64,000 nt of DNA from Lacticaseibacillus casei DSM 20011 = JCM 1134 = ATCC 393. GTDB taxonomy: Bacteria; Bacillota; Bacilli; Lactobacillales; Lactobacillaceae. Position numbers and translations under genes: made by a program. This document shows, in pieces, positions 25,729 to 35,492 of the stretch. Under the pieces are notes generated by a model. It made no database searches. It saw nothing but the letters and a program-made list of their open reading frames with translations, and was not told the DNA's origin. Numbering within the stretch: position 1 is the first letter of the stretch; each line of letters begins with the position of its first letter. The stretch covers positions 1,364,001 to 1,428,000 of the forward strand of contig NZ_AP012544.1 in NCBI RefSeq assembly GCF_000829055.1, given 5' to 3'.

Positions 25729-27027
25729 TTACGGCTTCAAACGATTGATCATGCGTGGGAATGGGATGGCTTCGCGTAAGTGATCCAGCTTGCAGATCCA
25801 GGTAATTGCCCGCTCCAGACCCAAACCAAAACCGGAATGCGGAACGGATCCATACTTGCGCAAGTCTAGGTACCATTCGTATTCATCCAAATCAAGCCCG
25901 GCTTTTTCGATGGCAGCCTTTAATGTGTCATAATCGGTTTCACGTTCGGAACCGCCAATAATTTCGCCATAGCCTTCAGGTGCCAGCATATCGGCACAGA
26001 CATATTGCTGGGGATCATCCGGATCCGTAAACATATAAAACGGTTTGATATTTTTCGGATAATTCAAAACAAACACCGGCTGATCGAATTGGTCAGACAG
26101 GTAGGTTTCTTCAGGCGAGCCAAAATCATCACCATACTTCACATCCATTCCGGCATCCTGCAGCATTTCGATCGCCTTTTTATAGCTGATACGTGGGTAT
26201 GGGAGCTTGATGTATTGTTTGAGAACTTCAGGATCGCGACCGAGCAAATGCAGCGGATAACTGCAGTTGTCCAAAACCGCCTGAACTAAGTAAGCAACGT
26301 AACGTTCCTGAACCTTGAGGCTTTCTTCCTGATGACAAAAGGCCATTTCCGGTTCGATCATCCAAAATTCGGTCAAATGACGGCGGGTCTTGCTCTTTTC
26401 CGCCCGGAACACAGGACCGCAAGTGAAGACTTTACCATAAGCCATGGCGCCCGCTTCAGCATACAGCTGGCCGGACTGACTGAGATAAGCCTTCTTATCA
26501 AAGTAATCGGTCTCGAACAATTCGGTTGTTCCTTCAGGGGCCGAATCAGTCAGAATTGGCGGATCCATTTTAATAAAGCCTTCGTTGTTGAAAAATTCAA
26601 AGGTTGCCCGGATCATTTCGTTACGGATTTGTTGAATGGCAAATTGGCGTTTGGACCGTAACCAAAGATGACGGTGGTCCAACAAGAACTCAATACCGTG
26701 TTCCTTAGGAGTGATTGGATAATCTTCAGAGTCGCCGACAAGTTTGATGTCGCGAACTTCAATTTCGTAGCCAAAATGACTGCGGCTGTCTTGATGAATG
26801 ACGCCGGTGATCCACATGCTGGACTCTTGGCGCAGCTCCTTGGCGAGCTTAAACACTTCATCTGACACGTCAGCTTTAGAAACAACGCCTTGAAAATACG
26901 CCGAGCCATCGCGTAACTGAAGAAAGGCAATCTTGCCAGAGCTTCGTTTGTCAGTCAACCACGCGCCAATTTTTACTTCTTCGTTTACATGTTCCTTTGC
27001 ATCAATGATGCGAATCTTTTCGGTCAT
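25729..27027 (-). CDS. asnS: Asparagine--tRNA ligase
   Basis: Class IIb aminoacyl-tRNA synthetase charging tRNA-Asn. It has 432 residues. An N-terminal OB-fold anticodon-binding domain (about 1-110) is followed by the catalytic domain with motif 2 in [19 protein letters not shown] near residue 208 and motif 3 in [13 protein letters not shown] near residue 400. The ATG has a GGGAG site. It lies 30 bp after aspB in an operon. No T-box is visible before it, so regulation would be from the upstream promoter. Confidence 0.97.
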   Translation of the reverse strand: MTEKIRIIDAKEHVNEEVKIGAWLTDKRSSGKIAFLQLRDGSAYFQGVVSKADVSDEVFKLAKELRQESSMWITGVIHQDSRSHFGYEIEVRDIKLVGDSEDYPITPKEHGIEFLLDHRHLWLRSKRQFAIQQIRNEMIRATFEFFNNEGFIKMDPPILTDSAPEGTTELFETDYFDKKAYLSQSGQLYAEAGAMAYGKVFTCGPVFRAEKSKTRRHLTEFWMIEPEMAFCHQEESLKVQERYVAYLVQAVLDNCSYPLHLLGRDPEVLKQYIKLPYPRISYKKAIEMLQDAGMDVKYGDDFGSPEETYLSDQFDQPVFVLNYPKNIKPFYMFTDPDDPQQYVCADMLAPEGYGEIIGGSERETDYDTLKAAIEKAGLDLDEYEWYLDLRKYGSVPHSGFGLGLERAITWICKLDHLREAIPFPRMINRLKP

Positions 27028-27057
27028 GCCTTAACTCCCCACTTTAAAAATATAAAA

Positions 27058-28233
27058 TTATTTCCGGACAAATTCCTGAATGCGCCGCGCTGCTTCGCGC
27101 AGACTGTTAAGATCTTTACAATAACTGATGCGCGCATGATCCGGCATCCCAAAGGCGCGCCCAGGAACAATCGCAACCCCGGTTTCATTCAACAGTGCGC
27201 TAATAAAATCATCAACGGTGCCATAATGGCTCAACTGCGCTGCTCGCTTAATATTCGGGAAAAGGTAAAAGGCCCCTTGTGGCTTTTCGCCCATATCAAA
27301 CCCAGGAATTTCGGCCAACAAATCGTAAAAAAGGTTGAGTCGTTCTTCAAACGCCTGGCGCATCTTTTCGACAACGCTCTGGTCACCGGTAAGCGCCGCT
27401 ACTGCAGCGTATTCGGAGACGGCTGCCGGATTAGAGGTGGTATGGCTGATGAAGGTTGCCATGGCTTGCATGAGCTTTTCCGGACCCGCCGCATAGCCGA
27501 TTCGCCACCCGGTCATGGCATAAGATTTGGAAACGCCTGAAATTAAAACCGTATTATCGGCAATGTCAGGATCAATACTGATCATGGATGTATAGGATGT
27601 GCCATTGTAAATCAGATCCCGATAAATATCATCAGTGACTACCAGAATGTGATGTTTTAAGGCCCAGTTGCCGATTAAGGTCAATTCGGTGCGATTATAG
27701 ACGACACCGCTTGGGTTTTGCGGCGAATTGATGATCAACGCGCGCGTTTTGTCCGTTCGCGCAGCTTCAAGATCATCAACGCTGACTTTATGGCCAACTG
27801 CTGGCATGACCAAGTGTGGGATGCCGCTGGCTAATTTAATCTGTTCCTCATAGGAAACCCAATACGGAACCGGAATCAACACCTCATCGCCTGGGTTTAA
27901 ATAAATCTGGAATAAGGCGTATAAAGCAAACTTTGCTCCAGTAGTCGCAACAATCTGGCGCGCCGGATAGCGGACCCCATCCTGGGCAAAAATCCGATCG
28001 CTGATGGCTTGTTTTAATTCCGGAATACCGGTTGCTGCCGTATAGAAGCTAGCATTGCCGGCTTGAATGGCAGCAACTGCCGCGTCATCGATGGCTTTGG
28101 GGGTCGGAAAATCCGGCTGACCGATTGATAAGTCAATCACATCGGCGCCTTTCGCCTTCAGTTCCTTAGTCTGATTACTTAATGCTAATGTCGCGGACGG
28201 TGCAACGTTGAGGATTCTTTTTGCTAAATGCAC
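27058..28233 (-). CDS. aspB: Pyridoxal-phosphate aspartate/aromatic aminotransferase
   Basis: Class I aminotransferase of 391 residues, probably making aspartate from oxaloacetate. The PLP lysine is in SGVSKSYAMTGWRIGY near residue 235, the NSPQNPSG motif is near residue 168, and the Asp that contacts the pyridine nitrogen is in VTDDIYRDL near 197. The C-terminal Arg binding the substrate carboxylate is in ARISYC near 372. The start is a GTG with AGGAGG upstream. It sits between ypmB and asnS as in other Bacilli. Exact amino-acid range cannot be told from sequence alone. Confidence 0.93.
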   Translation of the reverse strand: MHLAKRILNVAPSATLALSNQTKELKAKGADVIDLSIGQPDFPTPKAIDDAAVAAIQAGNASFYTAATGIPELKQAISDRIFAQDGVRYPARQIVATTGAKFALYALFQIYLNPGDEVLIPVPYWVSYEEQIKLASGIPHLVMPAVGHKVSVDDLEAARTDKTRALIINSPQNPSGVVYNRTELTLIGNWALKHHILVVTDDIYRDLIYNGTSYTSMISIDPDIADNTVLISGVSKSYAMTGWRIGYAAGPEKLMQAMATFISHTTSNPAAVSEYAAVAALTGDQSVVEKMRQAFEERLNLFYDLLAEIPGFDMGEKPQGAFYLFPNIKRAAQLSHYGTVDDFISALLNETGVAIVPGRAFGMPDHARISYCKDLNSLREAARRIQEFVRK

Positions 28234-28285
28234 GAGGGCGCCTCCTACAGTGTCGACACCACTCAGGATGTCGAATCATGCTAAT

Positions 28286-28777
28286 TTATAGATTTTTGAT
28301 CGCGTTCAGCTGTTCGCCGCTGCGAAAACTGTACGTCACGTAATTCAGTTTACCAGACTTTGACAGATAGCCAATATCCCAAACGAATTCCGAGCCACGT
28401 TTACCCAAGGAAGCGTTTAAGATCTTCTTCGGGTTGTTGTCACTTGTCGCTTGTTGGATCGCCTGCTGCCGGGTGATACCGGATTTTTGGTTTAAAATAT
28501 CGACTTTGCCGGTTTTTTTCTGAATAACGACGTAGACGGACTTATTTTTTTGCGTTCGTCCGGCCACGCTTAGGTAGCTTTTATCGCGGTTATACCACCA
28601 AAAGCCGTTAATCGTTTTCAGGTCGGCCCGATTGGTGGCAATTCGTTCGGCTTGGCTGCGTAATTGCTGATAAGGCGAGATACTTTTGGCATAAATGCCG
28701 ATAACCGCGATGATGAGAATGATGAGGCCGCTGATCAAGGAAAATTTGAGCCAATCAAAACGTCGGTGACGCCGCAT
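28286..28777 (-). CDS. ypmB: YpmB-like membrane-anchored protein (DUF5590/PepSY-like)
   Basis: Protein of 163 residues with one N-terminal membrane helix (about 13-30) after a basic start, then an extracytoplasmic region containing two PepSY-like repeats; the GITRQQAIQQA segment near residue 100 is typical. It is the conserved unknown found between dinG and aspB in Bacilli. Function is unknown; PepSY-like folds often bind or inhibit peptidases, but nothing here shows that. Confidence 0.8.
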   Translation of the reverse strand: MRRHRRFDWLKFSLISGLIILIIAVIGIYAKSISPYQQLRSQAERIATNRADLKTINGFWWYNRDKSYLSVAGRTQKNKSVYVVIQKKTGKVDILNQKSGITRQQAIQQATSDNNPKKILNASLGKRGSEFVWDIGYLSKSGKLNYVTYSFRSGEQLNAIKNL

Positions 28778-28839
28778 GGGTTGTTCCCTCCTTTGTTGGG
28801 TGAGTGAGTTGTAAGTATAAGGTTGGTCGATGCTGCTGA

Positions 28840-28961
28840 AACGCGCTCACCGGCGCAGGAGTCTGCGTGTAAGGACCTTGGTCGCAATGACCTAAGCCCG
28901 GGCCATCACGCCCAAGGCCACTTACACTCCGACTCCTAAGCGCGCCGATTCGCGCTCTCAC
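28840..28961 (+). repeat. Palindromic intergenic repeat, full copy between ypmB and dinG
   Basis: 122 bp from AACGCGCTCACCGGCGCAGG to GCGCTCTCAC. Both arms are well preserved (AGGAGTCTGCGTGTAAGGAC versus TTACACTCCGACTCCT). The last bases supply the stop codon of dinG (TGA at 28958-28960 on the minus strand), so the end of dinG lies inside the element. Confidence 0.85.
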
Positions 28962-31738
28962 GCTCTTAGCCACATTTTGACATACTCTGGCATATCGTTT
29001 AGAGGCATGGTCATGGGTTTAATATTCGGTAAGGATTTTTGCATCTTTTTACCGTATTGCGTAGTGATGAAGCGTGGATCCAGAATCACGAAAGCACCGC
29101 GGTCGGTTTCGGTACGGATAAGGCGGCCAAAGCTTTGACGTAAGCGAAGCGTGGCCCGTGGTAGTGCGTCGTCGGTGAATGGATCGCCGCCGCTGGCTTT
29201 GATTTGGGCATAGCGGGCCTTGGTGATGGGCGCTTCCGGTGCGTCAAACGGTAACCGGGTTAAGATGACCATTTCGAGTAAGCGATCCGGATAGTCGATG
29301 CCTTCAAAAAAGCTCGCCGCGCCTAACAATAGACTCTGCTCGCCGACTGCAAAGCGCTTGGCAATCTTTTCCGCCGAGCCGGTCACGCCTTGTGCCAACA
29401 GTTCTTTGTGATCGGCAATGGGGCGATGAACCAGTCGCTGATAAACCTCGTCAATCACAGTCAGAGAGTTGAACAGGACAATGGTTTGATGCTGATTGTC
29501 GGCTAGCAGCTCAATTGCCTGAGCGAGGTAGTCTGCATAGGCTGATGCGGACACCTCACTGGCGTTTGGCGCATCTGTCGCAACCAACACCTTGGCTTGG
29601 TCACGATAATGAAACGGACTGCGGAGTTTCAGGAAGCTTGTTTCCGGGAGCTCGCCGTAGCCTAGTTGCCGGGTCAAAAAATCAAAGGAGCGGGCAGCCG
29701 TCAACGTTGCGCCGACGAAAACCGGTGCCGTAAATTGACGAAGTAACTGTTGCACCGCCGCGCCAACTTGAAAAACATCCCAACTTAAGCCTAAGCTTGC
29801 CACATCCTTCACCTGGCTCAAGGTAATTGACGCAACGGCAGCCCGGCCGTTGATTAGCTCCGGCAATCGTCGAAGCATTTCTTGCAGCCGATTGCGTTGA
29901 TCAGCCAAACTCATGCGCAATGCTGCTAGTGCCTGAAAACGTTGACCGTCACTTTTTAAAAAGAACCGTGGCCGTTGATTAAAATCAGCCGTCAGTTTAT
30001 CTGCCGTCACTGTCAGCCGACCAATGACTTTGATTAATAGTTTAACCTTATCCGACTGAGTTTCACGCAGCCAGTCGACGGCGGCCGGATCTAGACTTAA
30101 ATTGACAAAACCGGACGTCGCCGTCGTTTTGCCGTGGAAAAAGTGCCGGTAGATGTCTTGCTGCAAAGCTGTGACGGTTGTTTGGGCCGTTTCAGTTAGC
30201 TGATGTAGCTGCTGCAAAATCGTTTGCATCGCCGGCTCGCTTTGATAAACCGCAACTAGGGAGTGAGATTCATCGGGATCACTTAATTGCCAAAGATGAC
30301 GCAACTGACGGCGCAAATGGCCTAATGCCATATGTTGGGCGAACGCTGCTGCGGTGTTATCCGCGAAATGCTGTGCTTCATCCACCACCAAAAATGGCTG
30401 TCCACCTGCAAGTTGCTCGACATGGCGCGCAAGAAAGGCATGATTCGTGACCACTATCACCGCTGCATCCATGGCCGTTTGCAGACGCCGATAAAAATCC
30501 AACGTATAAAACGGATTGGTAAATGGCGTCCCGACATCGCCGGTGTGCCGAATCTGCAAAAACAACGGCGCACGATATGTCGTCAGATGCAACTCGTCAA
30601 AATCGCCTGTCGTTGTTTGGGTCAGCCAAACCAACAATTTCATTTGCAGTAACTGGGTTTGCCGTGTCGGTGCTTCCTGATGCAGGCTGGCAGCAAATTT
30701 ATTTAGATCCAGATAATGCTGCGGGCTTTTAACTTCCACACTTGGCACCGTGCGCCCTAGCAAGTCGTTGAGGGCCGGAATGGCTTTCTGCATCAGCTGG
30801 GTTTGCAAAACTAAAGTTGGCGTTGCAATAACCAGTTTGTGCTCGGGGGTTGCAGCGTAAGCATAAGGTAAGAGATAGCCTAATGTCTTCCCTAACCCTG
30901 TCCCGGCTTCTACAAATAACGGCTGCTGAGGTTGATGCGTATGGGCAAAGATGGCATCCATCATTTTGGCCTGTACCTTGCGAAACCGATAACGCGGTTG
31001 CAACAGATGCTTTTTGGCTAAGTCGGTTGCCGGATAAGCGCCTGAAAGTGCAAAGTCGGTTGTCGGTGTCACGGGCCGCCGCAGCACCAACGAGCCGACT
31101 TGAAAGTAGGCTTTTTTAAGCGGCTGCGGCGGTGTCGCAATCAGGTTGAGGTAATCGCCGGTTTCCCGAATAAATCCGTCGCGATGTTGAATTAGCGCCT
31201 GTTGGGTCGGACTAGGCAGTTCCTGGAATTTTTTGGTTAATTTTAATAATAGTTTGCCGGTGCTGATCGCGTCACTGTCGGCTTGATGCGGATTATCGTG
31301 TTGAATGGCCAGATACGCGGTTAAATCACTCAGGCGAAAGCTGCTGATTTCCGGCAGTAGAACCTGCGCCAGTTCAACGGTATCAATAGCCTCCAACTGC
31401 AATTTTGGCAAGCCGACCCGTTCAAATTCCGCATTCAAAAATGGATAATCGAAATTAACGTTGTGCGCAACAAAAACCGTGTTTGTCAGCAAGTCGTGTA
31501 AAACCGGTGCCACTTCGTCAAAATACGGTGCTGCGACTAACCGATCGGGATTAATCCCTGTCAGCCGTTGAATGGTCTGCGGCACCGAACGATCAGGATT
31601 AACCATTTGTGAAATTGTTTGAATGATTTTGCCATGGCGCAATAAGGCACATCCGAACTGAATCATCCGGTCGCCATCTTTGACGCTGGTGCCGGTTGTT
31701 TCCAGATCAACCACGGCAAACGTGGTGTCAGCATTCAT
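28958..31738 (-). CDS. dinG: DinG-family helicase with N-terminal 3'-5' exonuclease domain
   Basis: Protein of 926 residues. An epsilon-like DEDD exonuclease domain (about 1-165) begins VVDLETTG and has FVAHNVNFDYPFL near residue 90. The helicase part has Walker A EAGTGLGKT near residue 280, the DEAH-type VDEAQHF near 452, and motif VI SFGRLIRTE near residue 870. The Fe-S cysteines of the Gram-negative enzyme are not evident between motifs I and II, as is usual for Firmicute DinG. It lies 44 bp after addA, with ypmB and the palindromic repeat downstream. The final codons fall within the repeat. Confidence 0.94.
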   Translation of the reverse strand: MNADTTFAVVDLETTGTSVKDGDRMIQFGCALLRHGKIIQTISQMVNPDRSVPQTIQRLTGINPDRLVAAPYFDEVAPVLHDLLTNTVFVAHNVNFDYPFLNAEFERVGLPKLQLEAIDTVELAQVLLPEISSFRLSDLTAYLAIQHDNPHQADSDAISTGKLLLKLTKKFQELPSPTQQALIQHRDGFIRETGDYLNLIATPPQPLKKAYFQVGSLVLRRPVTPTTDFALSGAYPATDLAKKHLLQPRYRFRKVQAKMMDAIFAHTHQPQQPLFVEAGTGLGKTLGYLLPYAYAATPEHKLVIATPTLVLQTQLMQKAIPALNDLLGRTVPSVEVKSPQHYLDLNKFAASLHQEAPTRQTQLLQMKLLVWLTQTTTGDFDELHLTTYRAPLFLQIRHTGDVGTPFTNPFYTLDFYRRLQTAMDAAVIVVTNHAFLARHVEQLAGGQPFLVVDEAQHFADNTAAAFAQHMALGHLRRQLRHLWQLSDPDESHSLVAVYQSEPAMQTILQQLHQLTETAQTTVTALQQDIYRHFFHGKTTATSGFVNLSLDPAAVDWLRETQSDKVKLLIKVIGRLTVTADKLTADFNQRPRFFLKSDGQRFQALAALRMSLADQRNRLQEMLRRLPELINGRAAVASITLSQVKDVASLGLSWDVFQVGAAVQQLLRQFTAPVFVGATLTAARSFDFLTRQLGYGELPETSFLKLRSPFHYRDQAKVLVATDAPNASEVSASAYADYLAQAIELLADNQHQTIVLFNSLTVIDEVYQRLVHRPIADHKELLAQGVTGSAEKIAKRFAVGEQSLLLGAASFFEGIDYPDRLLEMVILTRLPFDAPEAPITKARYAQIKASGGDPFTDDALPRATLRLRQSFGRLIRTETDRGAFVILDPRFITTQYGKKMQKSLPNIKPMTMPLNDMPEYVKMWLRA

Positions 31739-31781
31739 AAATTCTTATCCATTCCCGTCTAAACATACTGCTTATATCATA

Positions 31782-34700
31782 CTATTTCCCGATTGGGTTC
31801 GCCACCAAATCAACAATCGTACCGGTTCGCAACAAAACCAGATAACGATGGTTAACCGGCATGGTTTGCAGCCGGGTCAATGCCTGTGCATAAAGGTTCA
31901 ACTGACCGCGATAACGCGCGACTAATACTTCAGGATCAGGTTCGTGATCCGTTTTATAATCAAAAAGCGTCACCCCATCGGTATCACTGACATAACCGTC
32001 AATGATCCCGTGAATCAGAACATCTTCGCCGGGGTCATCCTTCATGCCTTCGAATAACCGATCTGCCGGCAACAACATGGAAAATGGCACTTCCCGATGA
32101 ACTTGCTGCGGTTTGGCCTGCAGCAGGCGACCCAAGTCAGTCGCAAAAAAGCGCACTAGTGCGGATAAATCAATGCGGGCGGCTACTTCCTTAGGGATAG
32201 CGCCCGTGGTTATCAGATGGCGTCGTAGTTCATCAAGACTTGTATGCGTCACTGGTTGCGTCAGGTCTACCAGTTGCAACAACAAATGGGTGGCGGTGCC
32301 GACTTCGGTCGCACTGACGCCACCTGCCGATTGGGTCAGAAAAGCCGGTGCGGCTAAGTCTCCCAGCGGTGGTTGTGCTCCCAAAAACCGATCGGCACTC
32401 ACCAATTCCATCGTATCCGGGTCATCAAAGGCGCGTTTGATTTCCGAGACACTTTGGAAGCCGGCAGTGGTGGTAGCGGACTGAAATGGATACTGCTGCT
32501 TGAACCATCTGCTTAAGTCGATTGACGGCGTTTCAGCCGGAGCTGATTTTGTAGCGGTGGCCGCCGGTTTAACTTGCGGATTAACCTCGATTTCAATGGC
32601 AAATTCGGTTGAATCACCGATGAGAGCAGGCTTTACGGTAGTTTCGGCTAAACCTTTGACTTGGGGATGACGAATCAGTGCCGGACCGATCCAATCTAGG
32701 TAATTCGTTGCCGCGCTGCGAACTTGGGGAGCCAGTACCAGTTGTTCGCCTTCTGCTTCTTTAGCCCATCTTGCCACCGTTTTGTCGGCAGATGTGAGTT
32801 GCTGGCCGCTCATCGTTGCGCCAACAAAGTATAGGCGTTGCTGCGCTCGGGTTAAGGCCACATACAGCAGCCGCATTTCTTCAGCAAGCGTCTGATTTTG
32901 GCGGGCGGCTTTTGCGGCCTGATACTGCGGTAATTCGTATTCAACCCGGGTTTCCGGATCCAGCCATTTAACGCCGATGCCATTTTTAGTCAAAATGGCC
33001 GCGCCACGTTGATCGCGCCGATTAAAATGTTTATTGGTTTGCATCACAAAAACGACCGGGAATTCGAGGCCCTTACTTTTATGAATCGTCATTAACCTAA
33101 CCGCGTCTTGATCTGGATCGACTTGGGCAGGTGTGGCGAGGTCCTGATCCTGTTTCTGCATGAGGGTAATGAAATGAATAAAGGCAAACAGGCCCTTAAA
33201 TCCACCTGACTCATACGTCTGGGCCCGATCAATCAAGGCTTGCAGATTGGCCTGACGCTGACTGCCACCAGGAGTTCCACCGACATAATCGAGAAAACCG
33301 GTTTCTTGATAAATCGCCCATAGCAAGGTCACAAGATCATTTTCCCGTGCGAGGTCACGAAAATGTTTTAATTGCTGGAAAAATTGCGTGAGTGTTGCGT
33401 GGGTTTGCTTGGCTAGCGGCGTGGATGGTGTCGCAGCCAAAAAGGCAGTGACTGCATCATAGTAAGGAACCTGTTTAGCTGCTAGGCGAATGAGCGCTAG
33501 TTGATCCGCCGACAGTCCGACAATCGGCGAACGCAACACGGCAACTAATGGAATATCCTGCTTAGGGTTGTCAATAATCTTAAGCAACGCAACCATGACC
33601 ATCAGTTCGGTGGTTTTAAAGAAGTTCTTCGTATCTGCCACGAACAGCGGCACGCCGGCTGCAGCAAACTGTGTCTGGATCAGACTGTTTTGTGTGGTTT
33701 GGCGGGTTAACAAGGTGATGTCACGATAATGGATGCGGCGGTAAGCCTGTTGCTTCCGGTCCCATAACTTCGCCTCCGGATCCTCAACCAACCGTTGAAT
33801 TTCGGCGATGACCATTTGGGTTTGACCGGTCGCGACATCTAAAGATTCATCATCGTCTTCGCTTTCCGGTAAATCAGGTGCGTCAGTTCCTTCATCATCC
33901 TCATCTGAAGTGGCCTTGCTGTATAACAACATTTTGACCGTTGGATGGCATTCACCGTAATCCACGGCGCCATACTTCAAAGCGGCGCGATCATCGTAGC
34001 TTAAGTCCCCTACCTCGGGATCCATGATCTGGCTGAAAATAAGATTGGTGAATGCCAACACGTTCTTGGTTGAGCGGAAGTTCTCTGCCAGAATAATCCG
34101 TTCGGGAGCGGCAGGATCACTAGGTTGATCGGCGAAAGACTGATATTTGTGAATGAAGAGTTGCGGATCGGCTAATCGAAAGCCATAGATGCTTTGCTTG
34201 ACGTCTCCCACCATAAATCTGTCGCCTGGGTTAGTCGTGCTGACAGCTGCTAGTAATGCCTCCTGCAGCGGGCTGATATCCTGATATTCATCGACCATCA
34301 CTTCATCGAAGCTAGCTCGATAATTCTCGGCAATCGGTGCACCGGTTTGGGGATCCTGTTGCTGCAGAATCTTCAACGCGTTGTGGGCGATGTCGCTATA
34401 ATCCTGGACATGACGATCTGCTTTTTCAGCGGTTAAGGCCGCCAAAAACTGTCGTGCCACTTTTGTCAACATTTGCATCATTGGCTGAACCGTCTGCAGC
34501 AGGTCCTTGATTTGTTCACCTGTCAGTGCAAATTCCGGTGCAACTTGTTTTTGCCACGTGGTTTTGGCCGCATCACGTAACTGCTTAGCCGCTTTTTTGG
34601 TTGCTTTATCGTTGTCATCAAGCCCTTTCCTGGCGCTCGACCATGTCTCAAATTGATGATCAGCCAAAACGTCGCGCACCGTGTCATAAGTCGGGGCGGC

Positions 34701-35492
34701 ATTTTCCAATAAATGTTGCAGTGGTGCCAGATCGGCTTCGATTTGGCGCTGCCAGATCGGGTTCGGTAATTGATCGGCCAGTGCTGCTGCTTGGGTGAGA
34801 TCTGTGGTGATTTGCAGCAATTTTTGTTTCATCCGCGGCCAGATTTGGGTGTTGAAGGTTTGCTCCCATGCCTCGGGTGCATACGGTTCGGCTAATTGAC
34901 GCAAATAGGCTTCAGGATCGGTCGTCGCCGCTGCTTGACGCATTAGCTCAAACATCAAATCCTGGAGGCCACTATCATCACGGTCACCGCTAAAATTAGC
35001 CGTTAACTGTTCAAAAGCGGCGGCATCGTCACCAGCATAAAATTGCTCGCGTAAGTCATTCCAGACGCGTTCCTGCAACATGTATCGTTCCGTTTCATCC
35101 GTGAGTAACCGAAAACCGGGATCAAGATCGATGACGTAATAATAAGTTTGGACAATCTGTAGGCTAAAAGCATCCAAAGTACTGATTTTGGCCGCATTCA
35201 CCATCGCAATCTGATTGGATAAATGGCGGCGATCTTCGGCATTGAGTTCGTGCCGTTTTTGCGTCAGTGTCTGTTTTAAAGCTGATTGAATTTTGGTTCG
35301 CATTTCGGCTGTTGCTGCGCGGGTAAAAGTGACGATCAACATTCTGGTGATATCGGCATGCTGTTTGAGGATCTTCTGAATAATCCGTTCAACTAACACC
35401 GTCGTTTTGCCGCTACCGGCAGAAGCAGAAACCAGCACATCATGGCCATGATGATCGATCGCTGCCTGTTGAGACGAAGTAAATTTTGTCAT
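31782..35492 (-). CDS. addA: ATP-dependent helicase/nuclease subunit A (AddA/RexA)
   Basis: RecBCD-like end-processing helicase-nuclease, major subunit, 1236 residues. The UvrD-type motor shows Walker A SASAGSGKTTVLV near residue 23, motif II VDEYQDISPLQ near residue 400, and late motif LLYVALTRAQQ near 880. The C-terminal RecB-type nuclease has GIIDGY and LFDYKTDH near residue 1190 (Asp and the D-x-K catalytic residues). It overlaps addB by 4 bp (ATGA), so translation is coupled. In lactic acid bacteria the pair is often named rexAB. Confidence 0.97.
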   Translation of the reverse strand: MTKFTSSQQAAIDHHGHDVLVSASAGSGKTTVLVERIIQKILKQHADITRMLIVTFTRAATAEMRTKIQSALKQTLTQKRHELNAEDRRHLSNQIAMVNAAKISTLDAFSLQIVQTYYYVIDLDPGFRLLTDETERYMLQERVWNDLREQFYAGDDAAAFEQLTANFSGDRDDSGLQDLMFELMRQAAATTDPEAYLRQLAEPYAPEAWEQTFNTQIWPRMKQKLLQITTDLTQAAALADQLPNPIWQRQIEADLAPLQHLLENAAPTYDTVRDVLADHQFETWSSARKGLDDNDKATKKAAKQLRDAAKTTWQKQVAPEFALTGEQIKDLLQTVQPMMQMLTKVARQFLAALTAEKADRHVQDYSDIAHNALKILQQQDPQTGAPIAENYRASFDEVMVDEYQDISPLQEALLAAVSTTNPGDRFMVGDVKQSIYGFRLADPQLFIHKYQSFADQPSDPAAPERIILAENFRSTKNVLAFTNLIFSQIMDPEVGDLSYDDRAALKYGAVDYGECHPTVKMLLYSKATSDEDDEGTDAPDLPESEDDDESLDVATGQTQMVIAEIQRLVEDPEAKLWDRKQQAYRRIHYRDITLLTRQTTQNSLIQTQFAAAGVPLFVADTKNFFKTTELMVMVALLKIIDNPKQDIPLVAVLRSPIVGLSADQLALIRLAAKQVPYYDAVTAFLAATPSTPLAKQTHATLTQFFQQLKHFRDLARENDLVTLLWAIYQETGFLDYVGGTPGGSQRQANLQALIDRAQTYESGGFKGLFAFIHFITLMQKQDQDLATPAQVDPDQDAVRLMTIHKSKGLEFPVVFVMQTNKHFNRRDQRGAAILTKNGIGVKWLDPETRVEYELPQYQAAKAARQNQTLAEEMRLLYVALTRAQQRLYFVGATMSGQQLTSADKTVARWAKEAEGEQLVLAPQVRSAATNYLDWIGPALIRHPQVKGLAETTVKPALIGDSTEFAIEIEVNPQVKPAATATKSAPAETPSIDLSRWFKQQYPFQSATTTAGFQSVSEIKRAFDDPDTMELVSADRFLGAQPPLGDLAAPAFLTQSAGGVSATEVGTATHLLLQLVDLTQPVTHTSLDELRRHLITTGAIPKEVAARIDLSALVRFFATDLGRLLQAKPQQVHREVPFSMLLPADRLFEGMKDDPGEDVLIHGIIDGYVSDTDGVTLFDYKTDHEPDPEVLVARYRGQLNLYAQALTRLQTMPVNHRYLVLLRTGTIVDLVANPIGK

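Noticed and set aside
26989..27540. 183-codon plus-strand frame
   Set aside because: Antisense to the aspB-asnS junction; both minus-strand genes are well supported and the frame has no recognisable protein pattern.
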